Assembly: GCA_007115705.1 (NCBI GenBank)
Contig: QXEO01000247.1
Span: 11,722,253 to 11,786,252, forward strand
DNA length: 64,000 bases
From: Dactylis glomerata
Taxonomy: Eukaryota > Streptophyta > Magnoliopsida > Poales > Poaceae
Direction of reading: 5' to 3'
The translations under genes and the position numbers were made by a program. The notes under the pieces are model-generated. The model searched no databases, was not told where the DNA came from, and was given only the letters and a program-made list of their open reading frames with translations. This document shows positions 44,408 to 56,159 of the stretch, one piece after another (position 1 is the first letter of the stretch; each line of letters begins with the position of its first letter).

Positions 44408-44646
44408 TGATACTTCTCAAATGTATCTATAATTTTTGATGCTCCATGCTTGATTTTACACCATTTGCTTAGTGTTTCGTTACACTTCGTGGCATTTTTA
44501 TGCATTTTCTGGAACTAACCTATTAACGAGATGCCACAGTGCCAGTTCCCTGTTTTCTGCTGTTTTTGTGTTTCAGAAAAGTTACACAAGAAATATTCTC
44601 GGAATTGGACGAAAGAAAAGCCAAACATCCAGAAATTTGCCGAAGC
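44408..44646 (+). mobile_element. Outer element 3' LTR, first 239 bp
   Basis: Begins TGATACTTCTCAAATG and is interrupted by the Copia element. Its last five bases GAAGC (44642-44646) are the Copia target copy. It resumes at 51235. Confidence 0.9.
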
Positions 44647-45074
44647 TGTTAGGAATAGTTTCCAACCATTTAGGTAGTTACCATGTGCCCAAAGATGTTG
44701 TACGAACATGACTATCCGTACGGACGCTTCCTCCTTGTACAGGCACCTATTCCTGTAACCGACTTCTCCTAGAGACACCTCTTCATGTAATAGACGCCTC
44801 CAAGAGGCACCAATCCTTGTATAAATAGGGCTTTGCCCACAAGCAATGAGAATACAAGTTTTACTCTCAATTTTCTGAGTTCTAACACGTTATCAGCACG
44901 CTCTGCCAAGAGCAAACTCCGGCGATAGCCGGAATAGGAAGAACTATGAGACTGCAGATAAACAAGATTAAGAGATAGAAAAACAGGCAATTTTCTAAAG
45001 AAAAGATTGCCTGAGACATCTGTGGCTGAATCTTCGCCTCGTTCATGAGGAAATCAAGAACAATGAAATGTTCT

Positions 45075-45935
45075 TACCAACTTGATGACCGCGGCGGTGG
45101 ACGGCGCGGCATCACCTTCTCGCGGCGGCGCCCGCCGACACGCGCACCCAAGGCCTGCACGCCCGCGACAACGGCCTCCAAGCCGCGGCCTCCTCTACAG
45201 GAGCGACGGCGGCGGGACACTTGGACGCGGCCTCTCGGCGCAACTCCGCGCGGCGAGTCTTGACGGCGCGCTTGGTCTTCACGATCGGCGGCGGCTGATA
45301 CCCGTCGGAGCCCACAGCGGCCGACGCGCTACTGACCCAATGCGGCGGGCGCCCGTGCCCGCGGCTTCCCGGCGTGGTGCTGCTCCCCGTGGCGCGCTTG
45401 ATCTTAACGACCAGCGGCTGGGCGACTACGCCGCCCGGAATCCGTCCTCGGTCGTGGCGGCTAACCACCGACGGGGACCTCCCGTCACCGACGTCTCTCC
45501 TCGGTTGTCGACCCGGGCAGCGGTCAGACACCGGAGCGGTGCCCGGCTCTAGGCGACGACGACCCCAGCAAGAGCGGCTGCAAGCGCAGCACGACCGTCC
45601 AAGCCGCGGCATGGCGGCTGTTCCCGACGGCTGGGTCTCCGTGTGGAGGCGGGGCCCAGTGCGCCCGGCGGCCCTTAGCCCGGCGGTGGCCAGGAACCCA
45701 TCGCGGAAGCCGTCCCGACGCGGCGCCTGCGTCCGCGCTCGCCCGCCTGGCCGAGCCGAGCGACCACAACTGCGGCCGTCTCCAACGGAGGTCAACTCCA
45801 GCCAGGCCAGCGCCCAGCGCGCGTGGCGGCCTTCGGCATCGGGCAGCAGCACGACCATGCGATGGACGACGCTCCTCCCGACGGCTCCCTTCGGCCCTCT
45901 AGCCGTCTAGCGCGGCGGCCGGCTTGCAGTGTGAG
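45075..45935. other. GC-rich block in the Copia leader
   Basis: About 860 bp of very high GC set sharply into AT-rich Copia sequence, between the LTR and the gag remnant. Frames of up to 248 codons are open on both strands, as composition predicts. Arg/Ala/Pro-rich products match nothing I know. The Lys/Ile phrase (K)IKRA and (K)TKRA recurs on the minus strand, hinting at internal duplication. It may be captured host DNA. Confidence 0.5.
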
Positions 45936-46779
45936 CGGCGGACGAACCCAATCATTTGGTAACCGTCCAGGAACGAGAAGAAGAGACCTTATCTCTTCAT
46001 CAAGTTTGCATAAAGGTCTCTGAATTACTTGAATCTGCAAAGCAGTCCATAAGCAGATGTAGTATTCTTGGAAAAAATCACTAATGGGTCTATCTGATGG
46101 TACTATTGATTTAGTGCTGCAGCTTATATGATTTTCAATATTATTTCTGTTGGGTACAAAGTAATCTAGAATAAATATTGTAATGTAAATTATTTCCATG
46201 TTTTTGACATGTTGAGATTACTTACATTCATTTTTTTTTGCAATTGAGATTTTCAATTTCTTGCAAATAAAAATCAAGTGTGATATAGTATATATATCCA
46301 TGTTTGCTACATCTTGAGATTAATTATATCCACAATTTGCAATTGAGATTTTTCAAATTTTCTTGCAAATAAAAATCTATTCGTCTTAATTGAGCCTTTT
46401 TGTTTTAATGCGAGCAAGAATCGAATATGCAAAATTTTAAGTGACTTCTTCAAGTTGACGTTTGGGATCGAGGTTAGTGCACGGATCTACTGCATGCATG
46501 TAGATTATCTCCGCTACCATGATTACTTAAAAAGTGATCTCCCATACATTTTAATTAAGTTATGACATAAGGTACTAGAAACATGAGTATCTACTGATTT
46601 CATCAGATTATACTCTCTAGTGCTGAGAGATGGACCCTGAAATTATTTTGGGGGAGTATCTACAATGTGTTGTGCTTAACAATTTGAAGTTCGCACTAAT
46701 GGTTTCAAGCAATCTTCTTGAAACTAACATTAATTTTGCATCATTTATTACAACAAAACCATGATGATTTTTGATTTAC

Positions 46780-47010
46780 CATGTGTAAATTTATAATCTC
46801 TGGTTTACCCATGATGGTAACCGATGGCCGGAAAAGAGAGTTCATTTCAATTGACCTCAATGGCCACAACTACCCTACATGGATCATGGACAATCAAGAT
46901 CATTCTTGCGTCCCATGGATTAGTGCGTGCAATCCAGAATCTGGAGGACTCCCTCCTGTTTGGAGTCACGCCGCTGCGAGATGAGCAGAAATATTCACCC
47001 AGATCTTAGT
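46780..47010 (+). pseudogene. Copia gag remnant
   Basis: Two frames together show the Copia gag start: DLNGHNYPTWIMD in one, then KIILASHGLVRAIQ and PLRDEQKYS in the other, with a frameshift between near 46888. Nothing downstream keeps a gag frame. Confidence 0.6.
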
Positions 47011-47159
47011 CTGAGTATTTGGAGGAGGAATCCCCATTTACTTTGTTTCAGGCCCTCAAGCCATGAAAATTGACAGTGGGAAATGCATCGCAAAGCAAAG
47101 GTTTAACAAAACTAGGCTTAGCAACAAATAGCATCCCGCTGCCAAGTGCAAGACCCAAA

Positions 47160-50100
47160 GCATCTGGTTGTTCTCTACCAGCAATCCTAGACGCGCAAAG
47201 CACCTCAAGGGAAAAGGTTTGAAGCCAACTTCAACCTTCATCCAGATGACACCAATGGAGTTGGTTTGCAAGATGTTCCTCTTGGACCTAGCAACGCTAC
47301 GATACTCCATAAGTCATAGGATCCCTATGAGCATGGAGAACATGATAGTAAGTATGCCTTAACTGACATGTTTGGAGACTTTAACTAGTCCCACTCTTAG
47401 TGATCAACTTATTCATGTCCATTAATGTTGTTGTGGTACAGCATGTATATTGTATCAGCACTTTGATATAATAATATTGTATAAGTTCTATATATCTGAG
47501 AAAGATTTTTCAATCCTGGAAATCCTTTAACTCGATATATAGATTTCTACGGGAAGCAATCTGATGGATGAGGAACAAGTATTTGAAAAAGTACACTCTC
47601 CATCGTTTGAATTGTACTACACGTGCATCCAACCCGTAGCACATGTTGCATATAAAGCAATTCCATTGGTCACAATTTGCTCGAGTTCAAATTCCCTCAC
47701 TAGAATGTGTGTGCACCTCGTGCGCCACTACTAGGAAGCCAATTCTGAGGCCTTCGCACCTCAACTTACAAGATGAAGCACTTCAGTTCCATGAACTCAT
47801 TCAGGGGGACATTTGTGTTCATCCAACCATTGTGTGGACCATATTAGGTATTTTCATGGTATTCATTGACGCATCTACACGATGGTCACACGTGTGCCTT
47901 ATGTCCACACGAAACCATGCATTTACCACGATAATGAGGGAAGTAATAAAGTTACAGGCCCATTATCTTGAAAGTCGAATTTTATCAATTCGCATGGACA
48001 AGGTTGTAGAATTCTCCTTATGTGGCTTCATTGACTCGCATGGCTCTGGGGATTGAAGTTCAGCACTCTGTACCATACGTCCATACTCAAAATGGTTTGA
48101 CTAGATCCATAATGATCAAACTCATGGCAAGACCTTTGTTAATGAATTGCAAATTACCAACTTGACGTTGGAGTCATGCAGTTTTACACACTGCTCAATG
48201 ACTAACTGCATATTGTAGTACTCCTCCTCTGCAATTGATACGTGGAAATCCTCCGAGCATTTCCCATCTGCGTAAGTTTGGATGCGCTTCACGCGTACCG
48301 ATCTCACCACCGCAGCGTACATCATTGGGCCCACAGACTAAGGATCTATGTGGGGTATGGATCTCCGTCGATCATCACGTACCTTGAACCCTTCATTGGG
48401 TATCCATTCATAGCCCAGTATGCTGATTGCTTATATTAAAGGATAGATTATTTCCAGGCATTAGGGGGGAGATTTCATGTACCATACATAATGCCAGGAA
48501 ATCAATTGGGACTCCACATTCCACCTCATATCCACGTATTCCAGAATTTGGATTCTACATCTGAAATTCACATATTTGCAGCACACTGCAAATAACCTGC
48601 CATATTCATTTACTGATCTCAAAGGTGTTACAAAATCCTTTAGTCCGGCTAGAAATGCGCCCGAAAGAGTGGAGGTACCAATAAAACCACTCAACTCCCC
48701 GTACCTGAAAAGAGGGGGAGTAGTACGGCCTCTAACCAGGATCTAGCTTCCTACAAGCAACAAAGGAAATCGAGGAGATATCCTCTAAATCAGTAAATGC
48801 AAGTCAACCTTGCGTTGATAAACACCATATGGGTAGTATACACCCAGTGGAAGGGAAACCTCCACAACCCCAGCTTCAGTTTGCACACACTGGCTGGGAC
48901 ATCGGAACACCTGGACTCACGCGTATTGGGAAATCACGAAGAGTCATCATAGGTGCATGAGATTTCCTCCTACAATATCGATTCTGGAGAATCATAACAA
49001 AAGCCTACATTGTCGACACACATTTCTCTTGTATGATTGCATACATCCTTCAAATTATTCAGATCCAAAGACCATGGCCATGGCAGAGTGTAAACCACTC
49101 GCTCGGACTGAAACAAACAAAGGATGCAATCCAAGCAGAATTAGCCTCGCTCCTCCAATTGAATTCCCTATGGGAATCAATATGTTTTCTTCTAGAGAAC
49201 AACAAGGTGGTGAGAAAGCAAGGCTTGTAGCATAAGGTCGGGTTTCCGCAGAGATCCGAGACCTACTCTCCAAATAGGATTACAATCCTCAAAATTTTCC
49301 GATTATACCATTGGCAGTGCAAAATCGTCTATCTATGCAGTTGATAGATGTAGTGACTACATTTCATGTGGATCACTAGATTTGGACATCTATGGTTCCA
49401 GATGGAATCTCTATCCGAATCGAAATATAAAATGCAACATGCATTGTGTAAAATTAATAAGTCATTACATGGCTTATTGTTGTCGGTATATTTTGGTACA
49501 ACCGACGTAGTGAGTTCCTTATGCACAAGAATTACTCCTACAATGATGATTACCCATGCGTGTATGTCATACACAAGGATACTCCTACAATGACAAAGCA
49601 CGTGATCATCTAAAAGATGGAATTATGAGATGAAGGATTTGGTTAAACCCAAACATTGCTTGATACTACAAGTCAGGCTACTTCTCTCAAGTATTATGGT
49701 ACACCAAGTTTCCTATATTATAAATATTGGAGAAACAGAAAATGGACAAGTCATATCCGTCTCCCATGCTGGTTGTTCAATCTCTAGACGTAGAGAAAGA
49801 TTCACTCAAACCATGGGATGATGTAGAAGGAATGTTGGGACTTGAAGTTCCATATCATCGTGCCATTGGACCCACCAACACAATTGGTTGGGAATCAAAA
49901 ATATCTTTCGATATCTCCAAGGCACCACACATTACTTGACCTATTCTTGTAAATTCAGAGAAATCTGAACTCCAATATCATCAGAATACACTGATGTTGG
50001 CTACTTGAATGATCCTCACAATGTGTACCTACATGGTAGAAGTGGCACTCCATTGATGTCTTCGAACAGACTTCAGTGACGACACCTACCAATCATTCTG

Positions 50101-50427
50101 GAATTCAAAGCCGTGTTACACGTGTAGCTTTACTGAATGATAAACCACATACATGTGTCATGTGGTATTGGCTCTCTTGAATCATCAACCATTATCTACA
50201 CAGATAATGCTGCTTGTGTTGCATAGATGCAAACAGGACACATCGAGAGCAATGTCATTAAGCATATTGCCTCTAAATTGTTTTATCTCCATGAACTCCA
50301 GAAGAGTCGGGGAATAAACATCTTGCAAGTCAATTCATGCGATAAAATTGCTGATCTATTCACGAAGTCTCTACCAACTTTAACATTCCAAAAATATTTT
50401 CATGGAATTGGTATTCGACGGCTTTAG
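47160..50427 (+). pseudogene. Copia pol remnant (integrase, RT, RNase H)
   Basis: Pieces appear in Copia order: zinc-finger/pre-integrase and integrase core (47643-48056: QGDICVHP, FMVFIDASTRWSHVC), integrase C-terminus (IYVGYGSPSIITYLEP near 48340), RT start (KDAIQAELASL near 49110), post-RT (SLDVEKDSLKPWDD near 49785) and RNase H (HIESNVIKHIASKLFYLHELQ near 50240; DLFTKSLPT). The RT segment with the YVDD motif is not found and appears deleted. Many stops and frameshifts. Order Int-RT-RH confirms Copia. Confidence 0.85.
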
Positions 50428-51234
50428 GATTTGTAAGAATCAGGGGGAGTATCTTCCTGGACTACTCCTATTCAAAGCATCATATTACACTCTTTTTTCC
50501 TTAATGAGTTTACTATCCAGGTTCTCATCAAGGTTTTTAATGAGGTAATATCAATATAAGATCATATGTCATACTTTATGTTTTCCCCACCGGGGTTTTT
50601 GGGAAAGTATACATGACATATATATTGCTCTCTAAACTCTATGAGGTTTTTCCTTGACAAGGTTTTTCTCATATGGAGTTAACAATGAGTCAATAACAAT
50701 GATATGTTATATCATTTTCTCCTTATTTTCCCACTAGGTTTGAAGGAGTTTTAATAGCATATCCAACCATTATATGTTGCACCATTTTCTCCTTATTTTT
50801 CCCATCGGGTTTAAAGGAGTTTTAGCAACATATCATACACACAACTCTCCTCATATTTTTCCCATAGGGTTTTTGGAGGAGTTACTAGAGACAATATATG
50901 CTTGTGATCAAGACAAAGGTTCTCAAGATTATACAAGGAATTCAAGATTGTACAAGGAATACAAGTAGTATCTTTGTGCAAGGGGGAGTGTTAGGAATAG
51001 TTTCCAACCATTTAGGTAGTTACCATGTGCCCAAAGATGTTGTACGGACATGACTATCCGTACGGACGCTTCCTCCTTGTACAGGCACCTATTCCTGTAA
51101 CCGACTTCTCCTAGAGACACCTCTTCATGTAATAGACGCCTCCAAGAGGCACCAATCCTTGTATAAATAGGGCTTTGCCCACAAGCAATGAGAATACAAG
51201 TTTTACTCTCAATTTTCTGAGTTCTAACAGAAGC

Positions 51235-52636
51235 TTCCAGAGAACCGAAGAGGAGATGGAGAGGGGCCACGAGCCGGCCATACAATAGGGCGGTGTGGCC
51301 CAGGCCCTGGCCACGCCCCCTATGTGTGTGACCAGCCTGGTCCACTTCTGACGCCGCCCCTTCGCCTATAAAGACCCCCCGACGGGAAAAACCTAAGAAC
51401 CCGATCAATTTTCCAGAAACACATCGCGATCCGCCGCCGTCGTCGACCCAAGATCGGGAGGGTCCAGAAGCTCTTCCCGGCACCCTGCCGGAGAGGGGAA
51501 TCGCCACCGGAGGTCTTCTTCATCGCCATGCTTGCCTCCGGCGCGATGAGTGAGTAGTCTACCTTGGACTATGGGTCCATAGCAGTACCTAGTTGGTTGT
51601 CTTCTCCACCATGTGCTTCATGTTTAGATCTCGTGAGCTGCCTTACATGATCGAGACTACCTTTATGTAATTCTACATGTTGTGTTTGTTGGGATCCGAT
51701 GAATATTGGTGTTATGATTGAGTTGATGTGCTGAATATTATCTTATGTTATCTCTATGTTGTTTATGATCTTGCATGCTCTCTGTTGTTAGTATCTATCT
51801 TGGCCGAGTAGATACTACTGACTCCAAGAGAGGGTATTTATGCTTGATAGTTGGGTTCATGCCTCTATTTAATCTGGGGGAGTGACAGAAACCTCTAAAG
51901 TTGTAGATGTGTTGTTGCCACTAGGAAGAAAACAACATTCTTATGTCCAAGGGCATATGCTTTGTTTACATTACACACTTTGCTTAATGCAGTTATCTGT
52001 TGTTTGCAACTTAATACTCATGGGGTGTTTGGACGATATCCCCGTGAGTGGATTATTAGTCATAGATGCAGTTGGATGGCAGTCTATGTATCTTGTTGTA
52101 ATGCCCAGAGTAAATCTCATAGTGATCCTCTCGACATATGCACGTTGTCTTTATTCTATCAATTGCCCAACTGTAATTTGTTTACCCAGCATGTCGTTAT
52201 TTATCTTATGGAGAGACACCACTAGTGAACTATGGACCCCGGTCCTATTTCCTTTATATTGCTATCACCTGTTTACTTTACTCGTACTGTTTACTTTACT
52301 CTTATACTACTATTGCTTTCCACTCGATACGCTCATAGTTTACAGCAAACCGGTGAGATTGACAGCCTCATCGTAGGTTGGGAGCAAAGTTCTTGGTTGT
52401 GTTGTGTGCAGGTTCCACGTTGCTACTAGTTGAAGACACGCTAACACGTTATCGTTAACGGCGCCCTTGTTGGAGTGTCACTAGGCTAGCAAGCATCACC
52501 TTCTGGAGTTTGGCTTTTTCATGGACTGATAAACCTTGGTTTCTTACTGAGGGAAAACTCGATGCTGTACTCATCAAACCTTCCTCTTGGGGTTCCCAAC
52601 TAGACGGTGATTTACATCATCAACACCGCCACAGCA
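51235..52636 (+). mobile_element. Outer element 3' LTR, remainder
   Basis: Continues from 44646 after the Copia insertion; TATAAA near 51367; ends CCGCCACAGCA. Target copy CTGGG follows at 52637-52641. Joined length is 1,641 bp against 1,645 bp for the 5' LTR. Confidence 0.92.
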
Positions 52637-52722
52637 CTGGGTTGTAGTAATAGGCGGGACCCCTTAGTGCCCACGCGTATCGGTGGTCTATGATGGATTG
52701 TAGGAGACCAACGTGGGAGCCC

Positions 52723-52950
52723 GAGGTTGGAAGTCTGCCTAAGAGTAGTAGACCGGCGTGGGGTATATCTACCGAGGTCGGAACTACCAAAGGGTAGGAG
52801 ACCGGCGTGGGTAAGTTAAATCAAGGTCGGGACTACCTACGGGTAGAAGACCGGCTTGGATTGTGTCAATCGAGGTCGGGACTACCTAAGGGTAGGAGGC
52901 CGGCGAGGATTGTTTCCGAGGTTGGAACTACAAAAGGGTGGGTATGCAAG
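52723..52950 (+). repeat. 46-51-bp tandem repeat in solo LTR, 5 copies
   Basis: The phrase GAGGT(C/T)GGAACTACC starts units at 52723, 52774, 52823, 52872 and 52918, each followed by AAGGGTAGGAGACCGGCGTGG or a variant. Spacers vary between units. Confidence 0.85.
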
Positions 52951-53321
52951 GTCGCGGAGGAGGACAGTGATTGGCTTGGATCACAAGACTGGGCCCCATA
53001 CCAAGGAAGTATGGATGGGAAAGTACGCCCGGTTGTGCAGCAAGGCTTTGATCTCTTATGGGTACAAGTGACCACCTCTGCAGAGTGTAAGAAAGTATCT
53101 GGATACTCCCTGTTCCGGGAAGGAGCTACAAACATGGCAGGAAAGGAGCCCATCGAAGCTCTAATCAACCTGTGAAGACTGACGGACATAGTTTTCTGAA
53201 TAAAATCAACCTTTGAAGAAATGTTTATGAAAACTGCATTTGACCTAGGACTTTCGAGTCTACGGTCGTAGCTAGTGCATCAAACACCACTATGCTTTTA
53301 AATGAACTTGTTGGGTAACGC

Positions 53322-53513
53322 TTGTTACTCACCCCACTCCCTCTTAACCCTTGCTTAGACTCGGAGGGCCAGTACGAGGAGACTGAAGGAGCCTCGGAAG
53401 ACACTGAAGAAGTTTACTACGAGGAGCCGGACCTTTCCGGTGGAGTCGAAGGCGTTGACTACACCATCACCTATGGTATCAGCGAAGGAACCGAGGAGGA
53501 GGCCGACAACTAG
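53322..53513 (+). other. Short acidic reading frame in solo LTR
   Basis: 63 codons, of which the last 50 are strongly acidic (EETEGASEDTEEVYYEEP) and end at TAG. An equivalent frame is common in LTRs of this kind in cereals. It may be a relic or a short U3/R-encoded peptide. No known function. Confidence 0.3.
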
Positions 53514-54141
53514 TAGTTTAGTGTAGTAACTTAAGTCGCACCGAACCCTATAGAATAAAGCGACTTGAGTAGAGTATCATGTTTAGTTTACTACTTTCTG
53601 TTTTAGCTAAGGTTTATTTGTAGTATTAATATAGAACCTGCTAGTGTTCCTCTTTGGACTGAGGGGGGAACTAGAGTCATTTGTAAGATTATGGCTTGTA
53701 ATATTTAGTGCTTGAATAAAGACCGCTATGTTTCTGATTGTACCACTCTGAGGGATGTAATATTTGTGAATTGGTACTTCACGAGTGTTATGTCAAAGAC
53801 TTGCATACTACAACATGCAGTGGTATGCTGGGTCACCACACCAAAGAAGTAGATGACATTAGGAGTTTGCAGCATTACCGGTCTGGGTCCCTCTCAACAA
53901 CTCTGTTGATTCACTCTTCTAACCCGCCTTGATTATAATTTATACTATTCCATCCATTCATAATACAAGATAGTGTGGCCTATAATTCCGTATAACATGC
54001 CAAAACAAAATGATGGGTTAGTACATATTTATAATTTAATCTCACTGTATATGTATGCATTTCAACGCACTGTTAATTAGTTTATTTTGTTTGTACCAGA
54101 ACTCCTATGGACTATTTGTCATAAAAATAATGCAACGCTAG

Positions 54142-54398
54142 AACGGAGATGAATGGACTGCCCAAATTTCTCAGGTTGGTCACCGTTATCCAATACATGT
54201 AGAGTCAACATGTCATGGTCATAGCAACATATCAATAACTTTCATGTCAATAACTTGCAAACTACTTTCTTGTAGACTAAAGTTGACGACTCCCGGGAGA
54301 GTGTTGTTGGTGAAATAAATTTTTCACCTATCAACGAGCTGCTTAAAGTGAAAGAGCGAGTTCTAAAGATGATGGACGAGACCGATGGCGAGAATTAG
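54142..54398 (+). pseudogene. Orphan 3' exons of an unidentified gene
   Basis: Two exons with good borders: 54142-54174 (after GCTAG; NGDEWTAQISQ; donor CAG|GTTGGT) and 54276-54398 (after CTTGTAG; TKVDDSRESVVGEINFSPIN, then a Lys/Glu helix, stop TAG). Both keep phase 0. No start or upstream exon is visible between this point and the nest. Either a gene was cut by the insertions, or the exons were carried here by a duplication. I recognise no family. Confidence 0.4.
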
Positions 54399-55021
54399 CT
54401 ACTAATATGACTTAACACCGATGGGTTTTTGTCTTGGAGAAGGTTTCCCATCCATGTGATAGTCTAATTGTTTCTTTTCATATTTGTAATGGCCGAGAAC
54501 TTATTTGGAGTTTGCGTATTTGTAATGGTCGAGAACTTATTTTTGTACTCGTATTTGGAGTTTGCATTATAATTGAGATATCCGTTAACCGCATCTTTAT
54601 GTGAAAATTAATGCAGAAGCTAGCACTGATTAATAATCTAAACAACTCGTTTTTATTATTTGCATGACATGCAGGATGAAACACAAGCTAGTAGGTAATA
54701 CATAGGTAAAAGAGTAGAGCATACAAATGATACATGGATGAAACACAAGCTAATAGGTAATATGAATTAAACATTGTCATCGTCATCGCTGACAACAATC
54801 ACTTCTTCATAGTTGTTTTGGAGAGCAAGCACATACTACTCGTAAGCAAGCCGATACTATGCGTGGTGAACAAACGCCGCTCATCGCCTCCGTCGGCATC
54901 ATAGAACTGCGTTTGCTAAAATGCGGCTGAGTCCCAAAACGGCGGTTGCATGACCCCGAACCGCCACCTCCAAACCACCGGTCAGGAGAAGATGAAGAAC
55001 CAGCTAGAGGCCTCAACTCTA
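54399..55021 (-). other. Spacer with a worn minus-strand gene fragment
   Basis: 54480-54580 contains an imperfect direct repeat (TATTTGTAATGG(C/T)CGAGAACTTATTT). On the minus strand near 54990-54770, mixed frames read PPFWDSAAF, QTQFYDADGGDERRLFTT and NNYEEVIVVSDDDDN, a pattern like the C-terminus of cereal transposon-encoded Myb/NAM-like proteins, with stops between. Confidence 0.35.
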
Positions 55022-55358
55022 GGCCTTGTTTTGTGGGCCGGTATTGGCAGGGATTTCAGAGTTTTTCCCGGGCAACCCTAGGGACCCTGAAAATCCACAC
55101 GACCCTGTTTTGCAGCCCGGGTTTGATGGGATCAGCCCGAGTTATCCCGGCGAAAACACTTGGTTACACGTGGAAATTGAAAAGCGAACCTCCCCTCGCA
55201 TTTTGGATCTCTCGCTGGACGAGGCGCATCTCCCCAGCCCCGTTGTTTAAGAGAGGGATTAGCTAGGACGTGGTTTCGAGTGGGTTGGGTGAGGAGCGTG
55301 GTTTCACCGAATCCTCGTGTGATAATTCCACCAGAAAACACATGTACAAAACAAGGCC
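55022..55358. mobile_element. Tourist-like MITE 1
   Basis: Ends GGCCTTGTTTTGT and ACAAAACAAGGCC; about 337 bp. The flanks are CTA on the left and TAA on the right, so the 3-bp duplication is imperfect. PIF/Harbinger type by ends. Confidence 0.65.
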
Positions 55359-55361
55359 TAA

Positions 55362-55652
55362 GGCCTTGTTTACTTCTAGGGTATTTGAGGGGATGAGAGG
55401 GGATTATTTTATATCCCGGAATTTCCCTCATAGGTTGTTTACTAGTCCGGGTTTTGAGGGGATAATCCCGAGATATCCCCACAAATCCGCTCCACTCTAG
55501 TATATTTTTGGCTATACTAAAAACTCTCTATCATGGTAGAGTATTTTTGGGGAAGAGTATTTGAGGGGATTTGAGAGGATTGGGTGAACACCAAATCCCC
55601 ACATATCCCCACATCTTTCGGGGGTGAAAATACCGGAGAAGTAAACAAGGCC
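55362..55652. mobile_element. Tourist-like MITE 2
   Basis: 291 bp, ends GGCCTTGTTTACTTCT and GAAGTAAACAAGGCC, flanked by TAA at 55359-55361 and 55653-55655. It abuts MITE 1, sharing the TAA between them. Confidence 0.8.
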
Positions 55653-55850
55653 TAAAGTGTGTGAGTGAGTGATCGTGTATGTGGTGTGGAAGAGAAAATT
55701 TACCGCGTGGCAATTGCGCCTCTCTAGATAGCTAAGCTGGAGCGCTCGATGCATAGTGTTGTCTGGCTGAGGCAGGCATCGTGCCCACTCCGTCTGTAGC
55801 TAGTCCTCGGTGGCGCTGCATGCATGCTGCTACATGGCATTCACAGGACT

Positions 55851-56150
55851 GCCTTGCCTTACATGGGCGGACCGTCTTATTAACTCCACGCCAAACTGTC
55901 TTGTCTGGAATCGCCAAATCCATGCCACTTCCAGAGGTGGTCCAAACAGTTCCCCAGTCTGGCCCTATTATCTCGGGCAACCTGTTGAAGCCGGCCGGAC
56001 AGACTTGCCTTCCATGGACGGACTGTTCTGTATACGCTTGCTGAACTGTCTTGGCTAGAATCGCGAAATCAATGCCACTTCCAGAGGCGGGCCAGACTGT
56101 GCCCCAGACTTGTCCAGCCATGTTGTCTTGGGCAAAGCACAGACTGTCTT
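55851..56150. repeat. 150-bp tandem duplication
   Basis: Two units with period 150 bp: ATGCCACTTCCAGAGG at 55922 and 56072, CATGG(G/A)CGGAC earlier in each, and AACTGTCTTG(T/G)CT between. Units are about 75-80% alike. A minus-strand frame of 141 codons spans both and repeats SGSG(I/M)D(F/L)AI, but no family is recognised. Confidence 0.7.
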
Positions 56151-56159
56151 GCCACATAT

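Larger units (their letters stand above)
44647..51229 (+). mobile_element. Copia retrotransposon, 6.6 kb, complete ends
   Basis: Two 241-bp LTRs, 44647-44887 and 50989-51229, TGTTAGGAATAG to GTTCTAACA, with one difference noticed (A/G near position 57). Target copies GAAGC at 44642-44646 and 51230-51234. After the left LTR, GTTATCAGCACG is the internal-initiator-tRNA-Met style of primer site seen in several plant Copia lineages; AAGGGGGAG at 50980-50988 is the polypurine tract. The coding region is badly decayed, so it moved using proteins supplied by another copy. Confidence 0.93.
52642..53840 (+). mobile_element. Solo LTR, right part
   Basis: Continues from 32172. Holds a tandem repeat, an acidic reading frame, a polyadenylation-like stretch (TGCTTGAATAAAGACC near 53710) and the terminus GCTGGGTCACCACA. 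Target copy CCAAA at 53841-53845. Confidence 0.8.

Noticed and set aside
45112..45858. 248-codon frame on the minus strand in the Copia leader
   Set aside because: The block is so GC-rich that long frames are open on both strands. The product is low-complexity and unrelated to known proteins. Reported as a GC block only.
52723..52950. CRISPR-like array of 46-51-bp units
   Set aside because: This is a plant nuclear LTR; units are degenerate and contiguous rather than short repeats with unique spacers.
28580..53840. Full-length retrotransposon instead of a solo LTR
   Set aside because: After removing nested insertions no second copy of either terminus and no PBS, gag or pol remains.
53941..54155. 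Stowaway MITE between TACTATTCCATCCATTC and GAACGGAGATGAATGG
   Set aside because: The ends do not match well as inverted repeats, and the right one is better explained as the start of a small exon at 54142.
55732..56157. 141-codon minus-strand frame with internal repeat
   Set aside because: The protein repeat is explained by a 150-bp DNA duplication. No homology recognised.
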